DNA from: Treponema sp. UBA6852
GTDB taxonomy: Bacteria > Spirochaetota > Spirochaetia > Treponematales > Treponemataceae
Length of the DNA stretch: 40,643 nucleotides
Reading direction: 5' to 3'
Assembly (NCBI GenBank): GCA_002449305.1
Contig: DKDI01000010.1
Span: 1-40,643 of the forward strand
Below are positions 1-7,304 of this stretch, in pieces (the first letter of the stretch is position 1; every line of letters begins with the position of its first letter). Made by a program: the position numbers and the translations under genes. The notes under the pieces were generated by a model. The model saw only the letters and a list, made by a program, of their open reading frames with translations, did not search any database and had not been told where the DNA came from.

Positions 1-10
1 CCAAGTGGAA

Positions 11-130
11 AATACAATATTCTTGAGTTTTTTAACAAATTCCAGAAGAAAATCAAATATTCCTGAAGTTTTTAAAGGATTCCAGACAAAAATAAAATTT
101 TCCTTAAAGAATTTTTCCCTTCTTTTATAA
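11..130. repeat. Degenerate 40-bp tandem repeat
   Basis: Three consecutive 40-nt blocks (11-50, 51-90, 91-130) align without gaps. Blocks 1 and 2 agree at about 30 of 40 positions, sharing AAT..AATATTC.TGA, TTTAA and a closing TCCAGA. Block 3 matches only in its first half. The bases before position 11 also resemble the end of a unit, so the array probably continues left of the window. A period of 40 is not a multiple of three, so this is not a coding repeat. It is too degenerate, and without unique spacers, to be a CRISPR array. No function is assigned. Confidence 0.6.
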
Positions 131-199
131 AATTCCCCGATGTGATATAAATTCTGTAAGATTGAATATTGAATTTGTTTTGTAAAAAGTAAATTGAAT

Positions 200-319
200 A
201 TGCGGAAAGAAAAAGAAAGCGGCAACCGAGCCGTTTTGAGCAATGTTGGCTGGTCCGATTCCATTTACGCTCAACTTGGCGAATTGACGTGCTTTTTCTT
301 GCCGCATTTCAGTTTTTTT
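200..319 (+). ncRNA. Candidate structured RNA or leader upstream of proB
   Basis: A GC-richer island sits inside very AT-rich DNA. An outer inverted repeat pairs 200-215 (ATGCGGAAAGAAAAAG) with 292-307 (CTTTTTCTTGCCGCAT), 16 bp with one mismatch, followed by seven Ts at 313-319. Inside are CGGC/GCCG (220-223 with 230-233) and TTGAGC/GCTCAA (236-241 with 269-274). A closed stem followed by a T-run resembles a terminator or attenuator, and proB starts 31 nt after the T-run. The same DNA read on the minus strand from 307 opens a 60-codon frame, so a small gene or a decayed miniature mobile element is also possible. It does not match SRP RNA, 6S RNA, a T-box or any riboswitch I recognise. Confidence 0.4.
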
Positions 320-350
320 GTAATTCTTTAATCAATTTTAAGGAAGTTTT

Positions 351-1184
351 ATGACACCGCAGGAAGTTATCGACAAGGCTAGGAAAATCGTAATAAAAAT
401 TGGAAGCAACACGCTTGCAAAGAACGACGGAACAATCAATGTGGATTTTATGGAAACATTTGCGTCGGAATGCGCGGCTTTGATTTCAAAGGGAAAGCAG
501 ATTATTGTTGTTTCTTCCGGGGCGCAGGTTGCAGGACTTTCCACGATAAGCGGCTGGGCGCATAAGGGCGACATTCATTACAGGCAGGCTTTGTGCGCGA
601 TTGGTCAGGTTGAGCTTATGGACAAGTGGCGTGAATCGTTCGGCAAGCAGAATCTTCATGCGGCTCAGCTTCTTCTTACAAAAGAGGACTTCATGGATTC
701 TCACCGCACTTTGAATATAAGGAATACTTTGTTCACGCTTGTTGACGAAGGCGTTGTTCCGGTTATAAATGAAAATGACTCTGTCGCCACGGACGAGTTC
801 TGCATTGGAGACAACGACAATCTTAGCGCGCTTACTGCTGTTCTTTGGAGCGCGGACTTGCTAATTCTTTTTAGCGACATCGACGGAATCTACACGGATA
901 ACCCAAAGACAAATGAAAACGCCGTTCTTGTTGAAACTGTTGAAAATATCAATGAGCTAAAAAATCAGATTACAATCAACGGAAAAAGCTCTTTTGGAAC
1001 TGGCGGAATTTCTACAAAGATTGAGGCGGCAAAAAAAACAACAGCTTCTGGAATTCCTCTAATACTTGCAAATGGAAAAAAAGAAAAAGCCCTGGAAAAA
1101 CTTTGCAATGGAGAGTTGAAGGCCACGGTTTTTACAGCTGATGAAAATGCTTTATTCAATGCGATAATGGGAGGAAGCAAATGA
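351..1184 (+). CDS. proB: Glutamate 5-kinase (ProB), short form
   Basis: ProB phosphorylates L-glutamate with ATP to glutamyl-5-phosphate, the first committed step of proline synthesis, in the cytoplasm. The 277-residue protein is an amino-acid-kinase fold: the N-terminal nucleotide-binding stretch IKIGSNTL (about 16-23), the glycine-rich turn VVSSGAQVAGL (about 53-63), and the central NENDSV...GDNDNLSA...SDIDGIYT segment typical of glutamate kinases. It ends after this domain and lacks the C-terminal PUA domain of the roughly 367-residue E. coli enzyme; short forms are known in other bacteria. AGGAAG lies just before the ATG at 351. The stop overlaps the proC start in ATGA, so the two are translationally coupled. 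No proA lies between or beside them. Confidence 0.93.
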   Translation: MTPQEVIDKARKIVIKIGSNTLAKNDGTINVDFMETFASECAALISKGKQIIVVSSGAQVAGLSTISGWAHKGDIHYRQALCAIGQVELMDKWRESFGKQNLHAAQLLLTKEDFMDSHRTLNIRNTLFTLVDEGVVPVINENDSVATDEFCIGDNDNLSALTAVLWSADLLILFSDIDGIYTDNPKTNENAVLVETVENINELKNQITINGKSSFGTGGISTKIEAAKKTTASGIPLILANGKKEKALEKLCNGELKATVFTADENALFNAIMGGSK

Positions 1185-1960
1185 AAATTGGATTCATTGG
1201 AATGGGAAACATGGCGAAGGCGATTGCCTCTGGCTTTATAACTTCAAGAAAAATCCAGAAAGAAGATATTTTTGCCTTTGCTCCGAATCAAGAAAAGCTT
1301 AAAAAGAATGCCAGCGAGATTGGCTTTGTTCCGTGCGAAAGCATTTTGTCTTTGGCGGATTTATGCGATGTTTTTATAATGGCGTGCAAGCCTTACCAGA
1401 TAGAAGGTGTTCTTGCTGAAATAAAGGAAAGTCTTTTTGGAAAAGTTTTGGTTTCTGTTGCCGCTGGCTGGAGCTATGAAAGATTCCACGGGATTCTTGG
1501 AGATGATGTCCGTGTTCAGTGCATAATGCCGAATACTCCTGCGATGGTTGGAGAAGGCGTGATGCTTTTTGAAAAGGAAAATTCTTTAAATGCAGGCGAG
1601 CTTGAAAAAATAAAAGATTTGTTTTCTTCGCTTGGAATTATAGAAGAACTTCCTTCAAATCTTATGGGAATTGGCGGCGCAATAAGCGGCTGCGGTCCTG
1701 CATTTATGGATTTGATAATTGAAGCCTATGCTGATGCCGCTGTCAAATATGGAATTTCAAGGCAGACAGCTTATAAAATTGTTTCACAGACAATGCTTGG
1801 CAGCGCGAAGCTTCAGCTTGAAACAGGAATTCATCCGGGAGCTTTAAAAGATGCGGTTTGTTCTCCAGGCGGGACTACAATTCGTGGCGTGGATTCTCTT
1901 GAAAAAAATGGTTTGCGCGGAATTTGCATTTCAAGCATTGACGCTATAATGAAAAAATAA
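1181..1960 (+). CDS. proC: Pyrroline-5-carboxylate reductase (ProC)
   Basis: ProC reduces 1-pyrroline-5-carboxylate to L-proline with NAD(P)H, the last step of proline synthesis. The 259-residue protein has an N-terminal Rossmann dinucleotide loop, GFIGMGNMA (residues 4-12), a middle segment with MPNTPAMVGEG, and the C-terminal family signature around SPGGTT..G (about residues 226-235) in the dimerisation domain. Length is normal for the family. The start overlaps the proB stop by four bases, so it is the second gene of a proBC operon. Its stop lies 2 nt from the stop of the convergent acetyltransferase gene, leaving no room for a conventional terminator. Confidence 0.95.
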   Translation: MKIGFIGMGNMAKAIASGFITSRKIQKEDIFAFAPNQEKLKKNASEIGFVPCESILSLADLCDVFIMACKPYQIEGVLAEIKESLFGKVLVSVAAGWSYERFHGILGDDVRVQCIMPNTPAMVGEGVMLFEKENSLNAGELEKIKDLFSSLGIIEELPSNLMGIGGAISGCGPAFMDLIIEAYADAAVKYGISRQTAYKIVSQTMLGSAKLQLETGIHPGALKDAVCSPGGTTIRGVDSLEKNGLRGICISSIDAIMKK

Positions 1961-1962
1961 AT

Positions 1963-2811
1963 TTATTTGTAGTAAAGCATTTCGTATTTTGCAAACGATA
2001 TAAAGCCGGCTTTCTTGTATGCGCAGATTGCCGGTTTATTTTTTTTGTTTACGAACAAGACTGATTTTTTATTTTCTTTCTGAAATTCTTCAGCGAGCTT
2101 TTTTACAAGAGTTGAAGCAAAGCCTTTTGAGCGGAATTCTTTTTGTGTGAAAACTCCGCCAATCTGAATAAAATTTTTTGAAATTGCGTTTGTCTGGGCT
2201 TTTGCGCAAAATGAATTTTCTTTTTTGACTGCAAGAACTTTTTGTGTGCGAAGAATTTTTTCAAGTTTAAGTCTTTCAAGCGCAAGATTTATTTTTTTCC
2301 ATTCAGGCAAAACTTCTTCTTGAGTATATGAAATGTGCAGCGGAAAAAGTTTGTCGGCGTCTTGCAAGGAGCATTTTGTAATTTCCAGATTTTTTGCTGA
2401 AATATTTTTGCTTTGCGTGTATTCCATAAAAAGCATTTCTCTTATGTCGTCCGGTTGAATTTTTTTCAGCTTGAAAATTAGCTTTCTGATTTTTTCCGCT
2501 TCGTTTTTTTCTCCCATTATGCAGGAAATTTTCTTTTCATAAAAAAAATTGCAAAGTTCTTTTTCACTTTCTTTTGTGGGCTTTGGAATAAAGCTTGTAA
2601 GAATTCCGCCTTCTGAAAAATAAAAAACGCCTAAGATTTCAGTTTCAAAAATTATATAAAGCTCTTTGCTTTTTTGCATTGCCATTTGCATAAGCTGGCT
2701 GCAAATCTTTTCATGCGGCAAAAGAAAGTTTTCTGCTTTGACAAAAAATTCTTCGTTTTCTGCGGCTTGGATAATTTTTGGCATTTTTAGTTTGTAATGT
2801 CTCTGAGCCAT
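1963..2811 (-). CDS. GNAT-family N-acetyltransferase
   Basis: This 282-residue protein ends in a GNAT acetyltransferase domain. The acetyl-CoA binding motif A is visible as IGGVFTQKEFRSKGFASTLV (roughly residues 217-236; R/Q-x-x-G-x-A), followed by a second beta strand (SVLFVNKKNKPAICAYKKAGF) typical of the fold's C-terminal half. The N-terminal 130 residues are a separate, charged, less conserved region. The substrate cannot be read from the sequence. The ATG at 2811 lies inside the end of the upstream MATE gene (25-base overlap) and has a weak GGAAA just upstream; an alternative ATG at 2784 would avoid the overlap but has no visible ribosome site. It is probably cotranscribed with the exporter. 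Confidence 0.8.
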   Translation of the reverse strand: MAQRHYKLKMPKIIQAAENEEFFVKAENFLLPHEKICSQLMQMAMQKSKELYIIFETEILGVFYFSEGGILTSFIPKPTKESEKELCNFFYEKKISCIMGEKNEAEKIRKLIFKLKKIQPDDIREMLFMEYTQSKNISAKNLEITKCSLQDADKLFPLHISYTQEEVLPEWKKINLALERLKLEKILRTQKVLAVKKENSFCAKAQTNAISKNFIQIGGVFTQKEFRSKGFASTLVKKLAEEFQKENKKSVLFVNKKNKPAICAYKKAGFISFAKYEMLYYK

Positions 2812-4169
2812 TTTCCAGATTTAAGGCGCAAAAGTCCCGCAAACGTTTTGAGAAATCCTTCTGAAAGCAAGCACAAGTAAATAAAGTTTGGCGGCAGATT
2901 AAAAACAAAAGCTGCTATGTATCCTGCAGGAATTGCAACGCACCACATCCAGAAAATGTCATGGAACGCGGCATATTTTGTGTCTCCTCCGGCGCGGCAA
3001 AATCCTACAATAAAGAACATACAGAATGCGTTGAACGGATAAAAACAAATCAGTTCTATAAGCATTTTTTTTGCTTGCAAGAGAATTGAAGAATCCACAT
3101 TAAAAATGTACGGAAGCATTGATGAAAGCGGATAAAGGAAAAGTCCGATTAAAGCTGCGCAAGATGGAAGAAACCAGGCGAATCTGTAAGTGTAAAGTTT
3201 AGCTTCTTCAAAATTTCCGGCTCCGATTTTTTTGCCAAGGATTATTCCGGCCGCGTTTCCCGTTCCTATAAAGAAAACCCAAGTAAGCTGCGAAATTGTT
3301 CCTGTTATATTGAATGCTGCGATTGCGTCTGTTCCTGTATGCGCGAAAATGGAGTTCTGAAATGTTATTCCCATCCCCCAAGCGGTTTCGTTTAGCAGTA
3401 CTGGCAATGCGACTGAAATATATTTTAAAACGAATTTCTTACTGAAAGAAAAATAGTTTTTTAAAGATCCTAGGATTTCAAATTTTTTCACAGATGAATA
3501 TATCAAAAGAACAGAAGTTCCGGCTGCTCTTGAAATTACAGTTCCGATTGCGGCTCCGGCAACTCCCATTGGCGCAATTATAAAAAATTCAGTTTTTAGT
3601 CCGAATATAAAAATATAGTTGAAAACCGCGTTCAAGATAATTGAAATTGTTGTGCATATCATCGGAAGGTATGCATGGTTTGTGCTTTTGAATGCGAATT
3701 CAAATGGAAAAGTTATTGCAAGAAAAATATAGCTTATTGCAACATATTTTAAATATTTTGCGCCATACTGAATTACAACTGGATCTTTTGAATAAAGGCT
3801 GATTAAAAATTCCGGGATAAACAAAGCCGCTATTGTAAAAGCAATGGAAACAAAAATTGAAAATCCGAGCATTATTCCTAGCGTTTTTTGAATTCCCTTT
3901 ATATCATTTTTTCCCCAGAATTGAGAAATAAAAATCGCGCCGCCAGAAGATGTTCCAAAAAGAATCATGTTCAGTATAAAATAAATTTGATTTCCAAGTC
4001 CTACTGATGCGATTTCCGCGGCTCCAAGCTGGCCCACCATGATTGTGTCTAGCATGTTTACAAAAACTTGCATTAAGTTTTGAAGAGTAATTGGAAGTGC
4101 AAGTGAAAAAAGTGTTTTGTAAAATCCAGGAAGATGTGTTCTTATTAAAGCTGCATTTTTTTCTGACAT
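2787..4169 (-). CDS. MATE-family multidrug/metabolite exporter
   Basis: MATE proteins export cationic drugs or metabolites in exchange for Na+ or H+ across the inner membrane. The 460-residue protein has about twelve hydrophobic segments in two halves. The N-terminal half contains the family pattern around PITLQNLMQVFVNMLDTIMVGQLG, and a second copy-like stretch LPVLLNETAWGMGITFQNSIFAHTGTDAIAAFN starts the second half. I placed the start at 4169 (MSEKNAAL), because the longer reading from 4205 would run into the divergent OmpA-type gene and adds no conserved sequence. Its neighbour downstream is an acetyltransferase. Substrate unknown. Confidence 0.88.
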   Translation of the reverse strand: MSEKNAALIRTHLPGFYKTLFSLALPITLQNLMQVFVNMLDTIMVGQLGAAEIASVGLGNQIYFILNMILFGTSSGGAIFISQFWGKNDIKGIQKTLGIMLGFSIFVSIAFTIAALFIPEFLISLYSKDPVVIQYGAKYLKYVAISYIFLAITFPFEFAFKSTNHAYLPMICTTISIILNAVFNYIFIFGLKTEFFIIAPMGVAGAAIGTVISRAAGTSVLLIYSSVKKFEILGSLKNYFSFSKKFVLKYISVALPVLLNETAWGMGITFQNSIFAHTGTDAIAAFNITGTISQLTWVFFIGTGNAAGIILGKKIGAGNFEEAKLYTYRFAWFLPSCAALIGLFLYPLSSMLPYIFNVDSSILLQAKKMLIELICFYPFNAFCMFFIVGFCRAGGDTKYAAFHDIFWMWCVAIPAGYIAAFVFNLPPNFIYLCLLSEGFLKTFAGLLRLKSGKWLRDITN

Positions 4170-4224
4170 AAATTCTATTCTATAAAAAATGAAAGATTGT
4201 GTCATTACTGCCGATAATTTAAAT

Positions 4225-5724
4225 ATGAAGAAAATTTTTTTGTCAGCAGTATTTTTTTTGTTTTTTCAAAATGCTTTTTGCCAGAATGTGCTTTTAAAAT
4301 ATAACGGAAGTGGAAGCTATGTTTATATTGAGCGTACCGATGTAAGACGCTACGATAATGGAAAATATACTGGACTTGTTAGCCGGGAAGTCCGCTCGTT
4401 TATTGCTCCAACTTCTGTTCCTTCCGGCGGAAAATTTTCAGACAGATATTATGACGGAAGTTTTTTTATAGATGAAGCTACAAAGAGAAATTCACGTGAA
4501 GTAAATCTTGGCATAAACGGAGCAGTTCCTTCAAGCTTTAAAATTTCTTCAGATGGAATGCTGACAATGCTTGTTGACAATGGCTATCCGTCTTTTAGAA
4601 GTTTTCCATCTTTTACAAATCAGCGCATAAGCATCGGAGACAAATGGCAGGCAAAAGCCGAGCGTGTTGTTGATCCGCTTAACAAAGGAATTTTTACAAA
4701 GCTTCCGATTTTAGTTGAATACACTTATCTTAAGGACGAGCTTTTTCACGGAGAAGAAGTTTATGTTTTTAGCGCGCAATGGGCAACTCGCTACGGAATT
4801 TCCTACTGGGATTTTGCAGGCGACAAGGATTTGAAATCAGCGCAAGGAAGCCACAAAGCTACAATGTACGTAAGCAAAAAAAGTGGAAATGCTCTTGTTG
4901 TGCGCGATATGGTTGACGAAACTTTTATTTACAATGACGGCAACAGCTATTCGTTTAAAGGCTCGATTTCCATGTTCACGGAATATCCGCCGGCTTACGA
5001 CAAAAGCAAACTTATTCCGGCGTTGCAGCGTGTAGCTTCTGTTTCGGAAAAAGAGCTTAAAGAAATTCTTGAAAAACCTGCGAATGAAAGCAACTGGATT
5101 GAAGGTGAAAAAAAATCTATTGATTCAATGAAAAACAATGATTTTGAATCCGGCATAAATTCAGGAAAAAGTAATTCTTCTTCCGCTGAAAAGAAAATTG
5201 CAAAGGCAGGAAATCAAACTTCTGGAGCAAAAACAAATGGAAGTGGCTCTGGAAAAATGAAAAATCAGTCTCAGAAAAAAAAGAATTCTATGGATGAAAT
5301 TCAGTCAAAAATTTCAGCTGGAAAAAATCCCGCTTCAAATTCAAAGTCAGAAAAAAAAGTTATTGTGGAAAATACGGCGGCAGGAATTCGACTCACAATG
5401 CAAAATTTGAATTTTAAGCCGGACAGCGCAGAGCTTTTGCCTGGAGAAAATGAGCGGCTGGATCAAATTGCGCAGGTTCTAAAAGAAGTTCCTGAGCAGA
5501 TGTTTCTTGTAGAAGGACACACTGCAAGCGTTGGCTATGAAAAAGGCGAAATGAAGCTTTCTGTTGAGCGCGCAGATTCTGTTGCAACTGCTTTGATTCA
5601 AAGAGGAATTCCACGTGAAAAATTTATATGCAAAGGCTCAGGCGGAACAAAACCAATTGCGGACAACTCAACTTCTGAAGGAAAAGCAAAAAACCGCCGT
5701 GTAGAAATTACGATTTTGGAATAG
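4225..5724 (+). CDS. Exported OmpA-domain envelope protein
   Basis: A 499-residue secreted protein. It begins with a clear signal peptide (MKKIFLSAVFFLFFQNAFCQ, cleavage near residue 19-20), then a region of about 270 residues rich in beta-strand-like segments that I cannot assign to a named family. A Ser/Lys/Asn-rich low-complexity linker (about 300-375) follows. The C-terminal 120 residues are an OmpA/MotB-type peptidoglycan-binding domain: LNFKPDSAELLPGE, VEGHTASVG, LSVERADSVATAL and the closing NRRVEITI carry the usual glycan-binding pattern. The likely role is anchoring the outer envelope to peptidoglycan. I chose ATG 4225 because the upstream ATG at 4189 would place twelve polar residues before the signal peptide. 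Confidence 0.85.
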   Translation: MKKIFLSAVFFLFFQNAFCQNVLLKYNGSGSYVYIERTDVRRYDNGKYTGLVSREVRSFIAPTSVPSGGKFSDRYYDGSFFIDEATKRNSREVNLGINGAVPSSFKISSDGMLTMLVDNGYPSFRSFPSFTNQRISIGDKWQAKAERVVDPLNKGIFTKLPILVEYTYLKDELFHGEEVYVFSAQWATRYGISYWDFAGDKDLKSAQGSHKATMYVSKKSGNALVVRDMVDETFIYNDGNSYSFKGSISMFTEYPPAYDKSKLIPALQRVASVSEKELKEILEKPANESNWIEGEKKSIDSMKNNDFESGINSGKSNSSSAEKKIAKAGNQTSGAKTNGSGSGKMKNQSQKKKNSMDEIQSKISAGKNPASNSKSEKKVIVENTAAGIRLTMQNLNFKPDSAELLPGENERLDQIAQVLKEVPEQMFLVEGHTASVGYEKGEMKLSVERADSVATALIQRGIPREKFICKGSGGTKPIADNSTSEGKAKNRRVEITILE

Positions 5725-5729
5725 AAGCT

Positions 5730-6200
5730 ATGATAAAAATTCTTTTTGTTTGCCACGGAAATATTTGCCGTTCTCCAATGGCTGAATTTGTAATGAAATT
5801 TCTTGTAAAAAATGCTGGGCTTGAAAATAATTTTTTAATTGAATCAAAAGCTACAAGCACGGAAGAAATTGGAAATCCGCCGCATCCTAAAACTTTAAAA
5901 AAGCTTGCGCAGCAGGGAATTCCTGTTTTTCCGCATAAGGCTGTTCAAATGAAAAAATCTGATGCTGAAAAATACGATTTTATAATTGGAATGGATAATT
6001 TTAATTTAAAAAATATTCAGCGGATTTTGGGAAGCAACTTTAATAAAAATGTTTTTCTTTTGCTTGATTTTACTTCACGGCCCGGAAATATCGCAGATCC
6101 TTGGTATACAGGAAATTTTGATGAAACTTTTAACGACATTTGGGAAGGATGCTCTTGTTTTTTGCAAAAATTAACTAAAGGAAGTTTTGGAAAGGGTTAA
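5730..6200 (+). CDS. Low-molecular-weight protein tyrosine phosphatase
   Basis: A 156-residue cytoplasmic phosphatase. The P-loop C-x5-R-S is at residues 8-15 (CHGNICRS), with Cys8 as nucleophile and Arg14 binding phosphate. The general acid is the Asp of the DPW motif (Asp123), followed by Tyr, as in the canonical family. Length matches the usual 150-160 residues. It starts 5 nt after the stop of the OmpA-type gene, so the two probably share a transcript. Substrates of such enzymes in bacteria range from tyrosine-phosphorylated regulators to sugar phosphates; none can be inferred here. The following 78 nt hold the paired palindromes in front of lysR. Confidence 0.93.
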   Translation: MIKILFVCHGNICRSPMAEFVMKFLVKNAGLENNFLIESKATSTEEIGNPPHPKTLKKLAQQGIPVFPHKAVQMKKSDAEKYDFIIGMDNFNLKNIQRILGSNFNKNVFLLLDFTSRPGNIADPWYTGNFDETFNDIWEGCSCFLQKLTKGSFGKG

Positions 6201-6212
6201 AAATTGTTTTTA

Positions 6213-6246
6213 AACTACCGTTAGTTAACCAAGAATAACGATAGTT
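6213..6246. promoter_or_regulatory. Paired 14-bp operator-like palindromes before lysR
   Basis: Site 1 at 6213-6226 is AACTACCGTTAGTT. Site 2 at 6233-6246 matches the reverse complement of AACTATCGTTAGTT at 12 of 14 bases. Each site is a near-palindrome (AACTA.CG.TAGTT), and their centres lie 20 bp apart, about two helical turns. The same pair occurs before pyrE at 24145-24177. Site 2 ends 32 nt before the lysR ATG and just upstream of a TATATT box at 6262-6267. Autoregulation by the adjacent LysR protein is the simplest reading. A weak RNA hairpin is possible but has no T-run. Confidence 0.6.
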
Positions 6247-6278
6247 AGTTTCTATATTATTTATATTAGGATATTTTT

Positions 6279-7196
6279 ATGACATTGCAGCAGCTTCATT
6301 ACATTATAGGCGTTTCAGAATCTGGCTCTTTGAACAAGGCGGCGGAAAACCTTTATGTTTCGCAGCCTTCCCTTACATCCGCGATAAAGGAAGTTGAAAA
6401 GGAATTCAGTATTTCAATTTTCAACCGTTCAAGCAAGGGAATTTCTTTGACACAAGATGGAAAGGAATTTATTCAGTATGCCCGGCAGATTTATGCGCAG
6501 TATGAGAATCTTTTGGAAAAATTTGGAGAAGGATTTCAGCGTAAGAAAAAATTCAGCGTGTCGTGCCAACATTATTCTTTTGCCACAAAATCTTTTGTTG
6601 AACTTGTAAAAAAATTCGGAACTTCAGAATATGAATTTTCGATTTTTGAAACAAAGACTCTTGACGTAATCGAAAATGTTGCGACCCAAAAAAGTGAAGT
6701 AGGAATTCTTTATATGAGCGATTTCAACAGAAAGGCAATCAAGAAAATTTTAAATGCAAATGATCTTGTTTTTGAAAAGCTTATTGACTGCAAAGCTTAT
6801 GTTTATCTTTGGAAAAATCATCCGCTGGCAAAAAAAACTTCAATTTCTCTTGAAGAGCTAAAAGATTATCCGTGCCTTTCTTTTGATCAGGGCGGAAACA
6901 GCTCATTTTATTTCGCAGAGGAAATTCTCACGGAAAACGAATATCCAAAAACAATCAAGACAAGCGACCGCGCCACAAATTTAAATCTTATGGTCGGCTT
7001 GAACGGATACACTCTTTGCTCGGGAATAATTTGCGAAGAACTAAATGGCTCTGATTTTGTTGCTGTTCCTTTTAAATCTGACAAGGAAAATCCGAACAGC
7101 ATAATGGAAATCGGATACATTTTAAAGAAAAACATAATTCTTTCAAAGACAGGCGAAGAATATATTGAGCAGCTGAAGTCTTATTTAAAGGCATAG
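6279..7196 (+). CDS. LysR-family transcriptional regulator
   Basis: A 305-residue LysR-type regulator. The N-terminal winged helix-turn-helix is residues 1-60 (LQQLHYIIGVSESGSLNKAA..LYVSQPSLTSAIKEVEKE), and residues from about 90 form the periplasmic-binding-protein-like effector domain. The helix-turn-helix resembles the CmbR/MtaR subgroup that controls sulphur amino-acid genes in Gram-positive bacteria; this is recognition by eye, not alignment. metY lies immediately downstream on the same strand, supporting a role in methionine or cysteine metabolism. A pair of palindromes occupies its own promoter, and the same pair lies before the pyrE-btuFCD operon, so it may control both. The AGGAT before ATG 6279 is a plausible ribosome site. 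Confidence 0.9.
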   Translation: MTLQQLHYIIGVSESGSLNKAAENLYVSQPSLTSAIKEVEKEFSISIFNRSSKGISLTQDGKEFIQYARQIYAQYENLLEKFGEGFQRKKKFSVSCQHYSFATKSFVELVKKFGTSEYEFSIFETKTLDVIENVATQKSEVGILYMSDFNRKAIKKILNANDLVFEKLIDCKAYVYLWKNHPLAKKTSISLEELKDYPCLSFDQGGNSSFYFAEEILTENEYPKTIKTSDRATNLNLMVGLNGYTLCSGIICEELNGSDFVAVPFKSDKENPNSIMEIGYILKKNIILSKTGEEYIEQLKSYLKA

Positions 7197-7304
7197 CTCG
7201 TTATAAAAGAAATCTATATCTCCGCATAAAAATTTAATATTATTCATGCCTTTTGAAATTTGCTATTCTTTCCTCAGAAAATAAAACTTTGCTTGGAGGA
7301 AAAT

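Noticed and set aside
11..130. CRISPR array
   Set aside because: Units are adjacent with no conserved-repeat/unique-spacer alternation, identity is only about 75%, and no cas genes are near.
7246..7260. MetR/LysR-type box before metY
   Set aside because: A loose TTCA...TGAA dyad is present, but it is short, AT-rich and unlike the shared 14-bp palindromes, so I do not call it a site.
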